Shown piece by piece: positions 33,224 through 43,578 of a stretch of DNA of 64,000 bases (position 1 is its first letter; each line of letters begins with the position of its first letter). The notes under the pieces were generated by a model. That model was not told the DNA's origin. It did not search any database and was given only the letters and a program-made list of their open reading frames with translations. Source of the stretch: Mycocentrospora acerina (Eukaryota; Ascomycota; Dothideomycetes; Pleosporales). The translations under genes and the position numbers were made by a program. The stretch covers positions 434,451 through 498,450 of the forward strand of contig JAKUHH010000014.1 in the NCBI GenBank assembly GCA_022701365.1. The letters are read 5' to 3'.

Positions 33224-34606
33224 ATGCCTGGATTGTATTCTTCGTCCCCATCGCACTCCCGGGGCTATCTCGACGATGTTCATCGCTTCTCCTTTGCACC
33301 TGAAACCTCGGGGCGCCAGGTGATCGAGCCGGACGCCCACGAGACCCGCAAACGGTCACACTCGCGATATGGAGACGCTTCCGCTACACACTCCTTTACA
33401 CCCCAACCCTGGGCCGACTACGACTCTCGCTTTACCACAAAGAGCCCTCCTCCGCTTGCGCACGACCGCTACGAGCTGGCTGGGGGTGACGTAGGAGGGA
33501 CTGACAGATTCTCTCGCCAGGCTGGAGACCACGACGACTACTTCCAGCTCCAGAAACAGCGCGACATGGGCTCGGTGCCGCCCACCCCTCAGACGGGGAT
33601 ACCTAATCAGTACATGGTCGACCACGACGACGACATGTCTGCATCCAATGCAGGCATGGTCAACTCCATCATCAGCCTTGGCATCAACATTGTCGGCGGT
33701 GTAGCCGGCAAGCTCTTCCAGTTCTGCAGCGTGCCTTTCCGCGGATTCCAGGCTGGAGCTGGTCAGAAATATTCTTTCGAATCGCAAGACGAGATTGCGG
33801 CGAAGCTGGGGCTCCACGACGATCCATTTCTCAATCAGACGGCAGTTCCTATCCAGCAACCTGTCCAGCAGTTTAACCAGCAGTTTGACCAGCTGCCTAT
33901 CCAGCAGCCTGTGCCGCTGCCTGTCCAGCAATCTGTCCAGCAACCTATTCAACAACCTATTCAACAACCTATTCAGCAACCTATTCAGCAATCTATTCAG
34001 CAACCCACCCCCACGGATGCTCCTAGCGACAACTACGGCATACTTTCAATGGAATCTATCGAAAATGAACGCCCGCGAACAATCAAACGCCTACGCACAG
34101 GAGACAACTGGGTTGTCGTTGGTCTGAATGGGGATACCGAGTCTCGACCCTCTACACCACGCACCACCGAACGACGACTCCCCAGCTACTCGCAAACCCC
34201 CTCTCAAATCCCTCGTCCAGCGTCGCGCCCAAGCACCACATCCAAACGCGCTTCTCTCATCCCCGTGTCCCGCCGCTCGACTTTGGACCGCAAACCTTTC
34301 CATATATCCCCTAGCCAGGCACACACACGACAAGGCTCCTACAGCCGTCTTAGTCTAGGCTCTTCCCCACCCATCTTTGAGGCCAAGCAAAAAAGCCCGC
34401 TTCCAACAGACAGCCACCGCCTGCTCAGCAAGGTGCGAAGAGAGGAGCTAGAGGACGACGCCCGGATGCGCCGGATGAGCAGCCAGATGAGCGCTATGCT
34501 GCGTGAGGCACGCGAAGCACTAGGAAGTAAAGCCGAGATTGAAGACGACGACATGGATTTTGATGGAGCACGACAATCGAGCGGTAGTACCTTTAGATTC
34601 TCGTGA
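33224..34606 (+). CDS. Fungal protein with Gln-Pro tandem repeats, function unknown
   Basis: A 460-residue single-exon protein, mostly predicted disorder. Residues 1-140 are polar and rich in Ser, Asp and Arg. A single hydrophobic patch near 146-176 (MVNSIISLGINIVGGVAGKL, then FCSVPFRGFQAG) could be an amphipathic or membrane-associated helix. Residues about 208-262 are tandem QQPI/QQPV-like tetrapeptides. The second half is Ser/Pro/Arg-rich with basic clusters (RTIKRLRTG) and ends in an acidic stretch and SSGSTFRFS. The FRGF segment next to a glycine-rich helix looks conserved, but I cannot name the family. Confidence 0.7.
   Translation: MPGLYSSSPSHSRGYLDDVHRFSFAPETSGRQVIEPDAHETRKRSHSRYGDASATHSFTPQPWADYDSRFTTKSPPPLAHDRYELAGGDVGGTDRFSRQAGDHDDYFQLQKQRDMGSVPPTPQTGIPNQYMVDHDDDMSASNAGMVNSIISLGINIVGGVAGKLFQFCSVPFRGFQAGAGQKYSFESQDEIAAKLGLHDDPFLNQTAVPIQQPVQQFNQQFDQLPIQQPVPLPVQQSVQQPIQQPIQQPIQQPIQQSIQQPTPTDAPSDNYGILSMESIENERPRTIKRLRTGDNWVVVGLNGDTESRPSTPRTTERRLPSYSQTPSQIPRPASRPSTTSKRASLIPVSRRSTLDRKPFHISPSQAHTRQGSYSRLSLGSSPPIFEAKQKSPLPTDSHRLLSKVRREELEDDARMRRMSSQMSAMLREAREALGSKAEIEDDDMDFDGARQSSGSTFRFS
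33846..34007 (+). repeat. 12-bp coding tandem repeat (Gln-Gln-Pro-Ile)
   Basis: Repeats of CCTATTCAGCAA with variants. The five right-hand copies are the most alike, and the left-hand copies have drifted (including QQFN and QQFD). The period is a multiple of three, so copy-number change keeps frame. Confidence 0.9.
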
Positions 34607-35785
34607 GCCATTTGGGTACTTGTTGTTGCTATTGTTTTTTTTGCCTCGGTCAGTCATGCATGTCCTGGCTTGGCTTGGCTTCTCTTTTACGATTTCTCTT
34701 TTCCTTTCTTCTTCTTTTCTTTCTTTTCTTTTTCTCTTTTCTTGCTTTCTTTTCACGTAATTCAGGAGGCTATGCCCCCTGTGTCTTGTCTACAGATTTC
34801 CATACTCTTTCTTTATTCCTCTTTCTCCCTGTTTTTTTTCTTGTCTGGGTATTTTGAATCTGAATTTGAATTTTGAATTTTGAATCTTGAATTTGAGCTT
34901 GGCGTTTTTGAGAAGGAGAGAGGGTTTTGGAGGGAGAATCGGCGTCCTGGTTTTATACCCGTCTTATTGGCCTGGTCTGACCTGACCTGACCTGGCTTGA
35001 CCTGGCATCGACCATGGCTACATGTAGTTCTGCGTTCTGCTTTTTATAACAAAGCCAAATCGCATTTGTCGAACTATAGGAGTATTTTAAATTCTTCTTT
35101 TTTTTTAATACAAAGTACAAAAAAAACACTCACGAATTTCATTCATCTTGTTCCATTTTATCTTGCTTGCTTGCTCGCTTTTAGCCGGGGGTTTCCCTCC
35201 CCCCCATTTTGCTCGTTTGATTGATCGATTGTCTAGTATAGAAATATATATGTGATGTGTCTGTTTTGCCTATTTGCCTGTTTGCCTACCTGCTCTCCTG
35301 CTACAGGGGGAGGTGTGAAGACCTTTTTTTTATTATTATAATTATAGTTTTGAAAGAAATCGCCCAACTTGGCTTTTAGATGCACATATTTACATGTGCA
35401 CTTACACATGCATTCATGCATGCATGTATGTATATATGATCGTGTCCTGGAAATGTCAATCTTTTTCGTAAATGTATCATTAGTGCGTGATGTGACACTT
35501 TTTCACTGTCTCCCTTGCAAGAATTGAGAAGAAGAATGGCGACCATGTGTAAATCTTGGTATGCTTTGGTAGAATTAATAAGTTAAAGAGTTAAGACAGT
35601 TGAGAGAATACTTGAGCTTGGAATAAACTAGGATAAGTAAAGAGATTAATTCATTGGTATCTATATATAATTATATATATTGAGCAAACGCAAATGCATC
35701 GACTTCTGATTCAGTCCCCGTCTATAAAACTCAACGAGACTCGACAACATCAACATCAACTCTAATTTCAACCTCGACCACAACC
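34607..35785. other. Long intergenic region between convergent genes
   Basis: About 1.2 kb at two 3' ends, with no supportable gene. It has pyrimidine-rich tracts (34680-34760), a (TTTGAAT)n-like tract (34857-34890), a (CTGAC)n tract (34975-35008) and poly-T runs. The content fits 3' UTR and low-complexity spacer. Confidence 0.55.
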
Positions 35786-36757
35786 TCATCCTAACAGCTT
35801 GGACAACCCCCCCACAGCGCTGACACTCAAACTAAGACTAAATTTCAAGCCTTTTGCCTGCGCAGAGAATTGCTGCGAATGCTCGCTCCACTCCCTCCTC
35901 ATCTGCGCTCGCTGCTGCAGCACACTCGGCCGCTTCTGCCCGCCCGCCCTCTTCCTGTCCCGCTCTCCACGAACGCGAATCCTCCATTCAACGAGTTTGG
36001 TGTCTTCCAGGATCGGAGCAACCATGGACTGCACCGCAGCAAGCTCGTGTGGGGGCATGTTCTCGTAGATCAGTGCCCCGTTGCGTGACCTCGAGACGGC
36101 AGTGTGGTAACGATATGCATGCAACACTACGTCCTGGATTTCTTCTACGCCGCGGTCTTCCTGGCGGGAGTAGTTTAAAAGTGCGGATATCGTGGGGTAG
36201 TGGTCGAGGTCCCAGACTGCAGCGTGTTTCTGTGTGATGAGCAGGAAGTCGTTGCCGGCGCCCAGAGCAACAACGCGTGGTTTGTCGATCCATTTCCCGT
36301 TTTTGATTCTCGACTGTAGTGCTGGAGCGAGCCGGGATGGGAGGTTCATCCATACGCATGCTATGGAGTCTTGGGCGAAGAACGAGGCGTTGTAGGGGCC
36401 GAGTGTACATCTTATGTTGGGAATGTCGCGTACGAGTCTTTGCTGCGGATTTCTGGCATAGAGAAACTCTCGCAGTTCGGAAGGAAGACCGCGGTCGTCA
36501 ATATGGTCATGGCCGTTTTCATCGCGCCATGTAATCAGGAAGCTATCCTCGAAACCGAGAGCTACATGATGTACAAGCTGAATCTTTGCAGATGAGAGAA
36601 GCGCAGTGAGCTTTCTCGGCAGACGAGCGCTGTCCTTGTTTCAGCATACCTCGAAAACAAAAGTTCCGTTGTATGTCTATACTCACAATTCTCTCCTCGA
36701 TGGACACTGAAAGAAGTGGCTGCCGCGTTGGCCAAAGGTAAACAACGCATCGCACAT
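35786..36757 (-). CDS. Fungal protein, paralogue of the divergent neighbour, function unknown
   Basis: I model 304 residues in two exons (36757-36687 and 36629-35786). The 57-nt intron has a CTGAAAC branch-like site and a CAG acceptor. The start MCDALFTFGQRGSHFF is the first ATG after an in-frame stop. Its first 190 residues align by eye with the gene on the other side of the shared promoter. Both have an FxFGxxxSF start, an LPxxL segment, LGPxxSF, WxNLPxxLxxALQS, and a PRVVxxG stretch followed by an aromatic-rich segment. The C-terminal part here is basic (RGERDRKRAGGQKR) and Gln-rich, unlike the neighbour. The repeating short strand-like segments suggest a beta-rich fold, possibly propeller-like. 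No function can be given. Confidence 0.72.
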
Positions 36758-37132
36758 GACGCTAGAGTTTTGGCTTCGCTAGACAAAACGTCCGATACAA
36801 AGCAAAAAAAATAGATAATCAAATGACTTGTACCGTACGGAGCTCCTACAAAGAGCGCAAAACATCAACAAGACTGAGATTGAGACATCACTGAACAACA
36901 TACTTGCCAAGCCGATCGCTTCCAGGATCAAGCAGGAAAGCAGCTGCAGCCCTCACGCGACGTCCCCAGAGTACTTGTGCCACGTGGGGGTAGACACGTC
37001 GAGACAACACACCCTTACATGTTTGAAGGGGCTCGATCACTGGTATTAAGACAAGAGCTTAGAATTTTTATGGAGAAAGCTCTATTCTGGCACGTGACGT
37101 CATCCTTCCCATCTGTCCAATAGGATCCCAGA
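36758..37132. promoter_or_regulatory. Shared promoter of the divergent paralogue pair
   Basis: About 375 bases between the two starts. Core promoters of both genes must lie here, so co-expression is plausible. A CACGTGACGTCA motif at about 37091-37102 combines an E-box and a CRE-like site and is a candidate control element. Confidence 0.55.
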
Positions 37133-38526
37133 ATGAGTGGTACTTTGAGCAACACCTCCTTCTTCTCCTTCGGGCCGCACGACAGCTTTATTTCGAAAAG
37201 CTTTCAGGGGCTAAAGTCGTGGGTATGCCTCCTTCAAGATAATGGTCATAATCTGACTGCACCAGCCGAAACCTTCCTCCTGATCTCCAGAAACTTATTG
37301 TCCGCAGCAATGCGTTGGACATTCACTGGGCAGCTCTTGGCCCGGTGATCGACTCATGGATCCTCAACTTCAAAGACTCTTCCAACAAGAATACTGTTCG
37401 ATGGGGCTCGGCTACTCCGCAACGCCTCCAAAGCATTCTTTCAAAGACGTGGCATTCTCCCCTTCTTCGTGCTTTCCTCGGCCCAAACGATTCTTTCATC
37501 GTCTGGCATCCTGAGCTAATCCGCTGGGCAAACCTTCCTCCTGTCCTTGAAGATGCCATACAGTCATGGCTCACGCCTTCGGGGTGGAGAGCCGGACCAC
37601 CGCGAATGGTGACGTGGGGACCTGACAGCGCCTTCTTTGCTATGAGCGAGTATGGGACTACAATCTATGAGTTTGGCAACACCAAAGACGAGTGGGAGAT
37701 TTACAAAGAGACGGTTGAAGAATGGAAGGTGGAGAAGGGGTTTTCTTGGAGTGATCTGGCGTTTATTGCGCTTGATCCTACAGCCTCGGATCAGTTCATT
37801 GCGATTCGAAATGATGGGACGTGGGCGGGATCGATTGATGGGGTGAATGAAGACGCGCTGGAAGGGTTTGCGCTGAATTGCTTTGCAAAGGCAAAGGCAA
37901 GACAGAATCCTAAGCCTCAAGCCAACGAGCAGATACCGAAGAAGCCTTCCAGCTCCAAGTCTTCCAACTCCAAGTCTTCTAGCTCCAAGTCTTCCAGCGC
38001 CGAGTCTTCCGGCTCTAAGCCTTCCAGTTCCAAGCCCACAGAAACGAAACCCGACACAGCTACTCAAGCGCTATATGAGCAATGGGCCAGAGAAACAGGT
38101 CAAAGGTTCTCTTCCGCACAAACCGCTCTTGCAAATCCCCCTCCACCATCCAAAACTTTCTCCATCAATTCGCTCTCCATCTCCCTCTCGGCAAACGCCA
38201 ACTCGGCCACCCAGGCTGCGTTTCTTTCATCCTTCCCTTACTTCCCTCCACAAACAACGACGTGCGCCCTCCCCCACTGCATCCTCACAAAGTCACTCCC
38301 CCACGATATCAAAGCCTGCAAGCACGACGTTGAGAAGTTCTTCCGAGCAAGTGGTCTATATAGCTATGAGTGGTTACGTCAGGAGCGGTTGAGGTGGCAC
38401 CCTGATCGGTTTGGGAGATTGTGCGAAGAGGGGTGGAGAGAGGTGGGGAAGAAGATGGCGGAAGAGATGTTTAAGATTATTGAGGGGTTGATGGAGGAAC
38501 TTAGGGATGAAGGGAAAACTTTATAG
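37133..38526 (+). CDS. Paralogue of the divergent neighbour with a C-terminal J-like HPD segment
   Basis: I model 448 residues in two exons (37133-37218 and 37266-38526). The 47-nt intron uses a GTGGGT donor. Other donors would lose the RNLPPDL segment shared with the neighbour, so I prefer this one. Residues 1-185 are similar to the divergent gene (FSFGPHDSF, FLGPNDSFIVWHP, WANLPPVLEDAIQSW, PRMVTWGPDSAFFA). A Ser/Lys-rich linker follows (about 225-265). The C-terminal 110 residues have a helical segment ending in RQERLRWHPDRFGRL, with His407-Pro408-Asp409. That is the HPD signature of J-domains in the context seen in fungal ERLRWHPD-type proteins. Whether it can stimulate Hsp70 is not evident. 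Confidence 0.74.
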
Positions 38527-38807
38527 AAGGGACGAGGGATTTTTGATCATATCAAGGTGGATCGTTGTTGTGATGGAGAATGACAACGGTTCATGGGAAG
38601 AAGTCAATCTGGCTGTGATTCATTGATGGCTGACGCAACTGTTTCTCTCCAGTTGCCTTTATTGTACAATCTCTCTTAGTCATACAATTAGCAAGATGTA
38701 TTACTGTGAAATGTAAGAAAACCTACCATTGCTTCACTGTAGCAAGTGCATAATCGTACAGGCGGCTTTCTTCGTCTCTATACTTTGTAACAGGCAGCTC
38801 CAAGACT

Positions 38808-39061
38808 CTATCGATTCCCCTTTTCGATGGTCGTAATCTTGGGTAGCGCATTTCGTAATTCCTCCTTGTCTTTTTCGGTTGGCACAAGGCCAAATTTCTC
38901 TTCGGCTTTGTCAGAGAGAAACAAGCCCAGGCCTGCATATGCCATGATGCCAACACCAATCACGATGCGCGTCTTGGGCGTTATGCCCTTGTACCACCTG
39001 AATGCTGTCAGAACGGGAATGCAAACAACAATTGAGCATGCACGTACTGCCAGACAGCCAT
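38808..39061 (-). CDS. Small single-pass membrane protein (67 residues)
   Basis: Two exons, 39061-39048 (14 nt) and 38997-38808, with a 50-nt intron. The short first exon encodes MAVW, and the split codon makes Q. The joined start MAVWQWYKGITPKTRIVIG leads into one membrane helix (about residues 14-34, IVIGVGIMAYAGLGLFLSD) and a charged tail (KAEEKFGLVPTEKDKEEL). Small proteins of this pattern recur in ascomycete genomes. The basic segment before the helix would suit a mitochondrial or ER location. I cannot name it. It is easily missed in annotation because of its size and tiny first exon. Confidence 0.7.
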
Positions 39062-39422
39062 GTTGGTTGGTTATTGGGGATGGAACAGTGATGCAGAGGG
39101 CCTTGAGGCGGCGATGCGGAAGAGCAAGGCGCCAAGCAACACCTCTCTCGAACATATGCGCTTAACGTCAAGGTGGACACAACACCACCCAGCGCAGCAA
39201 GATTCATGATTTGGTTGCGCGCAAGTAGTATTCACGCACTCCCGAGAGCCCATATTCCCCCACGTGCCATTTGCTTCCAGAAGCATGATATAACATTGCG
39301 CGACGCCCCAACCACGACCGCACACGTCCACCCTGGGTGAACCGATGCCGTCGTCACTGCTACCAACCTGAGGCCACTCCCACTCTCACCACCTCCATAG
39401 TTGATACACACGCCCTTCAGCC
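39062..39422. promoter_or_regulatory. Divergent promoter region, small membrane protein / second GH47
   Basis: About 360 bases between two divergent starts. It contains a CACGTG E-box at about 39261-39266. No gene is supported, although short frames antisense to it exist. Confidence 0.5.
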
Positions 39423-41147
39423 ATGCCCAGCTTCCGGCGGTGGGGAAAGTCCAAGTTCGAGAGGAACCCCGAGTCCTCGTTTAAGCTGCTGGCCGCCGTC
39501 CTCGTTATCACCCTCTACCTGCTCATAAAAGAGTTCTCGAACCCCATTCTCGGCAACAAGGCAACCGCCACATCCGGCGCGCAGATTCAATATGCAGAAT
39601 GGAACGGTACCGGCAAGGCGCAAGAGACGAGGGCGGAGAAAGTGCGCAGTGCGATGAAGTACACGTTTTGGAAGTACAGGAAGCATGCTTGGGGCCACGA
39701 TGACATCTTGCCTGTATCGGGCGGGAACTCGTCGTCGAGGAATGGCTGGGGCGCGTTCATTGTTGATTCGGCGAGCACCCTGGCGTTGATGGGGTTGTGG
39801 GACGAGTTGTCGCATTCAGTGGAGCACATTCTGGGCATCGACTTCACCATCACCGACGACCTCGTGGATCCTTTTGAGACGACTATCCGTTATCTGGGCG
39901 GCCTGCTGTCTCTGGTTGACCTCTACGATGCTGGCTTGATACCGGAAGACGTCATGCACGACGAAGCGCGAGATCTTATCTTGGAACACGCTGTCACTCT
40001 GGCGGGGAAGCTTGGTCCCGCATACGACACACCGACTGGCATGCCTTGGCCACGAGTCGACTTCAACACTGGCAAAGGCGTTCCTGACCCCCCTTCAGTC
40101 TATATCAAGGACCCTGAAAAGCAACAGTTTGAGCATCCTGCTATAGGCCCTGCACGAACTGGCTCTTCTATCCTCGAGAATCGTGTCTTGACCCGATTGA
40201 CTGGCGATCCTATATATGCAAGAAATTCTACGCTGGCGTGGGCTCCCCTTGTCTGGTCAAAATGGATAACACCTTGGGCAGGCATGGTTGACGCGCCCAT
40301 TGACATCGTGACAGGAGCTCCAGTTGGTCGCGAAAGACACTGGGACGGTGGACACGACTCGTACTATGAATATCTCCTCAAGATGACTCTGCTCGCCCCA
40401 GCATCGGACCCGCATATCAGTGTGTATAAGAAACGCTTCCTTGACTCTGCCTATTCCCTCCGACGTCGTCTCAGTTCTCGCTCTGCCTCCTCATCCTCGC
40501 ACGTAATGCAGCACCTCTTCATCGGCCGCCAAGACGACAAACAATACCAAAACAAGCAAGGCCATCTCGCCTGCTTTGCACCTGGAACCATTCTCCTTGG
40601 CTCAAAGTTCCACGACCAGCCCTACCTCCGTACCTTTGCCCTAGCCCTCCTCGAAGGCTGCCGCCACACCTACACATCTACACCCTCCAAAATCGGCCCT
40701 GAAGCCTGGTCTTGGATCCCAAAATACAGCTATAGCGATCCATTCTTCTCCCCGTCCACCCCCCGTGAAAAGGAAGAATGGTCCACTTCTGGCTTCTGGA
40801 GCACAAACCCCAAATACAAAGGCCGCCCCGAGTACGTCGAATCCCTCTTCTACGCCTGGCGCATCACAGGCGAACAGCGCTACCGCGAGTGGGCATGGGA
40901 AGCTTTTGCAGCCATGGAACAACACTGCAAAGCGCCATATGGATACGCCCAGCTTGCAGACGTGTACAGAGTCAAGCCCGCGGAATGGAGCGGAGACGGA
41001 ACGGGCCGCTGGATCGACATGCAGGAGAGCTTCTGGGCGGCAGAAACGCTCAAATATTTGTTTCTTACATTTAGCGAGGTCGAGGTCGCGAGTCTGGATA
41101 ACTGGGTATTTAGCACAGAGGGTCATGTGTTTAGAATGATTAGGTGA
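39423..41147 (+). CDS. Second class I alpha-1,2-mannosidase (GH47), membrane-anchored
   Basis: A 574-residue single-exon GH47 enzyme, expected to trim mannose from N-glycans in the secretory pathway. A membrane anchor lies at about residues 19-37 (FKLLAAVLVITLYLLIKEF), so topology is type II. Family blocks are KHAWGHDDILPVSGG, ETTIRYLGGLLSLVDLYD, HDSYYEYLLKM, HLACFAPGTILLGSK, RPEYVESLFYAWRITG, FWAAETLKYLFL and the final STEGHVF carrying the calcium-site Thr. It differs from the other GH47 gene in nearly every variable region, so this is an old duplication, not a recent one. Exact role (ER Mns1-type versus Golgi-type) cannot be settled from this sequence alone. Confidence 0.92.
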   Translation: MPSFRRWGKSKFERNPESSFKLLAAVLVITLYLLIKEFSNPILGNKATATSGAQIQYAEWNGTGKAQETRAEKVRSAMKYTFWKYRKHAWGHDDILPVSGGNSSSRNGWGAFIVDSASTLALMGLWDELSHSVEHILGIDFTITDDLVDPFETTIRYLGGLLSLVDLYDAGLIPEDVMHDEARDLILEHAVTLAGKLGPAYDTPTGMPWPRVDFNTGKGVPDPPSVYIKDPEKQQFEHPAIGPARTGSSILENRVLTRLTGDPIYARNSTLAWAPLVWSKWITPWAGMVDAPIDIVTGAPVGRERHWDGGHDSYYEYLLKMTLLAPASDPHISVYKKRFLDSAYSLRRRLSSRSASSSSHVMQHLFIGRQDDKQYQNKQGHLACFAPGTILLGSKFHDQPYLRTFALALLEGCRHTYTSTPSKIGPEAWSWIPKYSYSDPFFSPSTPREKEEWSTSGFWSTNPKYKGRPEYVESLFYAWRITGEQRYREWAWEAFAAMEQHCKAPYGYAQLADVYRVKPAEWSGDGTGRWIDMQESFWAAETLKYLFLTFSEVEVASLDNWVFSTEGHVFRMIR

Positions 41148-41213
41148 GGACGCCCGCATACGTCTATCTATCTGTCTATTTATCTATTTTCATGCCGCAC
41201 CGTCCTCGTTCTA

Positions 41214-41245
41214 TGAAATAAAATAAAACCGAAAAAATAAATAGT
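41214..41245 (+). terminator. Possible polyadenylation region of the second GH47 gene
   Basis: An A-rich stretch with overlapping AATAAA motifs (AAATAAAATAAAACC, then AAAAATAAATAG) starts about 70 bases after the stop codon. It fits a fungal 3' processing signal but is not proof. Confidence 0.4.
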
Positions 41246-41343
41246 AGTACAAGCTTCGTGTCAACATGTCGTGATACTCCTTTTCCCCCCCTCCATCTCC
41301 TCCATATTACTCAAACCCCTTCTTCACCATATTAAACACTTTC

Positions 41344-41835
41344 CTAGTTTCCACCTCCCCCTCCATCTCCCCCTCCGCCACCACCTCCTCCTCCACCATC
41401 ACCACCACCACCACTGTACCCTCCATCCCCCCCACTAGAGTAACCCCCAGAATACCCTCCATCCCCCTTATGACTGCACCCCCCATCCCCTCCACCAGAA
41501 GACCCATTATAAAAATTCCCATAATACCCTCCCCTAGCCACATACGCACTCGTTGCACTTACACCACCATCAGCACTATCACTAGGACTACTTTTCTTCA
41601 ATTTCTCTGCTAGTCCCGCGTACTGGCTTGGCAACGCCCCGTCAAGATGGTCCTTCTTCTCCTCCTCTTCCTCCTTAGGCTTGCTGCTCATTTCCGGCAC
41701 GGTGCTGCGATTCTGGCCCTCTGGTAGAGGCGATGCAGAGGCGGTTGAGGGTCGAGGTGGGGGGGTTGCTGGGCGGGAGGGAAGGGGGGAGGAGACGGTG
41801 GGTTTGGGGTCGGGTTTGCTGGAGAAGCAGCCCAT
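41344..41835 (-). CDS. Probable lipidated (MGC-type) small protein with Gly-rich tail
   Basis: A 163-residue protein starting MGCFSSKPDPKP. Gly2 followed by Cys3 and Ser is a classical context for N-myristoylation plus palmitoylation, which would tether it to membranes. The rest is Pro/Ser-rich, then Glu/Lys-rich, with one conserved-looking segment (LPSQYAGLAEKLKKSS) near the middle. The last 65 residues are nearly all Gly, Ser, Asp and Tyr (SGGGDGG repeats). Similar MGC...GGG proteins occur in related fungi, often unannotated. I chose this start over upstream codons because of the lipidation motif. It is a real gene with fair probability; its function is unknown. Confidence 0.62.
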   Translation of the reverse strand: MGCFSSKPDPKPTVSSPLPSRPATPPPRPSTASASPLPEGQNRSTVPEMSSKPKEEEEEKKDHLDGALPSQYAGLAEKLKKSSPSDSADGGVSATSAYVARGGYYGNFYNGSSGGGDGGCSHKGDGGYSGGYSSGGDGGYSGGGGDGGGGGGGGGGDGGGGGN

Positions 41836-43578
41836 TTTTGCTTTCTTTCTTTTTTCCCTTCTTTCCTTTGTTGTTGGTGTTGTTGTTTTACTTGTTGTTC
41901 TTGGTGTGTATGTGTGTCTCTTGGATGCGCGGAAGGGAGAGTCGAGGCGGATGTGATTGTGGTTGTTGTTTGGTGTAGATATTGTGTAGAAGGGGAGATC
42001 AAGGCAAGAAGACACGGATATGTTGGTGTTTTATGCGTGGTTCGGGAGGAATTGTTCGTTGATATATGAAGTTGGATGGCTTCAAGAATGGATTTATTGT
42101 TTAGATATAGCTCACAAGCATGAGAATAAGATTCAAAAGGTTGGAATTTGATGGAATTGATCATGCTAGTCTACTACCTACGGCTTTTGTACTTGCGCAT
42201 TGTCGTTATGTGGATGCCTATGTTGGTCATCATGGTGAGGATGTGAGGTGGGGCTGTGCACGCACCCTTGCCCACTCCCTTCCTTACCTACTGATCTGAC
42301 ATGATCTGATCTGCCAACTGACCTGTTGCATGCATGCGAGGCAGACATGACATATCGTAGGGTGATCCGTTCCGCCTCGCGCCAGCCTCGCGGTGATTGC
42401 GCCCTTCGGTGAGGGAGAACGGGTATAGTCGGTTTTGTTTACCCACTTACTACATACATCGCGGCGCGGAAAGGGTAAGGCGGTGTCCTGGATGGATTTT
42501 AGCCTCACTTTTTACTAGATAACACAGTCATAGAACATCCGATGCGGCGGTCATGGCGCGAATACTTAGAATGCGCACATCTCAAAGTTTCTCTTGCGCG
42601 GAATGTTGCCCGGGTTAATTATACCTCTCCACCATCTTCAGAGATCCCACATCCTATCCTGTCTGTCACCCACCCCCACAGTCCCCACCTCCCCCGTGAT
42701 GCATCCCAATGTATACATTTCCTCCTCCCGTGCTCTGCCCCACATCGTCGCTGAACCCCCCCGGTTTATACTCAGCGCGTGCGATTACCGCTTCGGATTC
42801 GACGTTTGGGTCGGATTTACTGGCCAGACAGCCCATTGCCTGCGTTGGAAGGAGACTCTGTAACGGAGTCGGCAGCTATGTGGAGAGGATGATGTCTGCG
42901 GTGAAGCGGCATACGACGTAGTATGTGATTTGTATATGATCAAGGCGTGTGAGTAGAGTCGGCTGTGTTGAGCTGGTGTAACAGGCAGGCTGTGCAGAGA
43001 GACAAAATTAGATATTGGTCGTGTTCACTTGCGAGACAAGCCTTGGGGTGGTGAGCTTGTTGAGATTTGCACGAGGGGTTGGAATATACGTGAGATGGAT
43101 TCGAGAGTACAAAGGTTTGATTGGTTCGACTATTGATGCAGACGGATATATTTTGCTGTGCTGCATATATGGATACAAAAGTTTTGTAGTTAGAGAACCG
43201 TGCGCAGAGGGAGATATGCTCCGTGCGCCGCGTTGGTTCGTCGAGTGAAGGTAATGCGGCCCGGTTCTTCTCTTCATTGCACGGCTAAACGGGTGCCAAG
43301 CAGCATGTGGTCATGAGCTCAGCCTCGGTTATCGGAGCTGTTGTACAAACCCGCTTAACATCGCCAACCTCAGGCTAGTTGATGATGGAACATTTCCGCG
43401 CTAGATATCTCTGTAACGAGAGCCGGAGTGGCGGAGGGGATGTTACTGAAAGGTGCCAGTTCGCCGAAGGCGCAGGCAGTTCGTCTATCCCACAAGTGGC
43501 GAGGACGTCAACTCCTTAGTTTAGGGCCGTGTTGATTTTCAATCATTAGGGCAGGAACTACTATGCCAGAACCTCCTT
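41836..43578. other. Gene-poor stretch, 1.7 kb
   Basis: This lies upstream of the MGC-type gene and downstream of the Zn2Cys6 gene. The left 300 bases, pyrimidine-rich on the coding strand, are probably the leader and promoter of the former. All open frames are under 160 codons and lack domains. I looked for tRNA-like box sequences and found none I would defend. Confidence 0.45.

Noticed and set aside
42165..43578. Possible tRNA or small gene in the gene-poor stretch
   Set aside because: I could not find an acceptor stem with matching A and B boxes, and the frames lack protein features.
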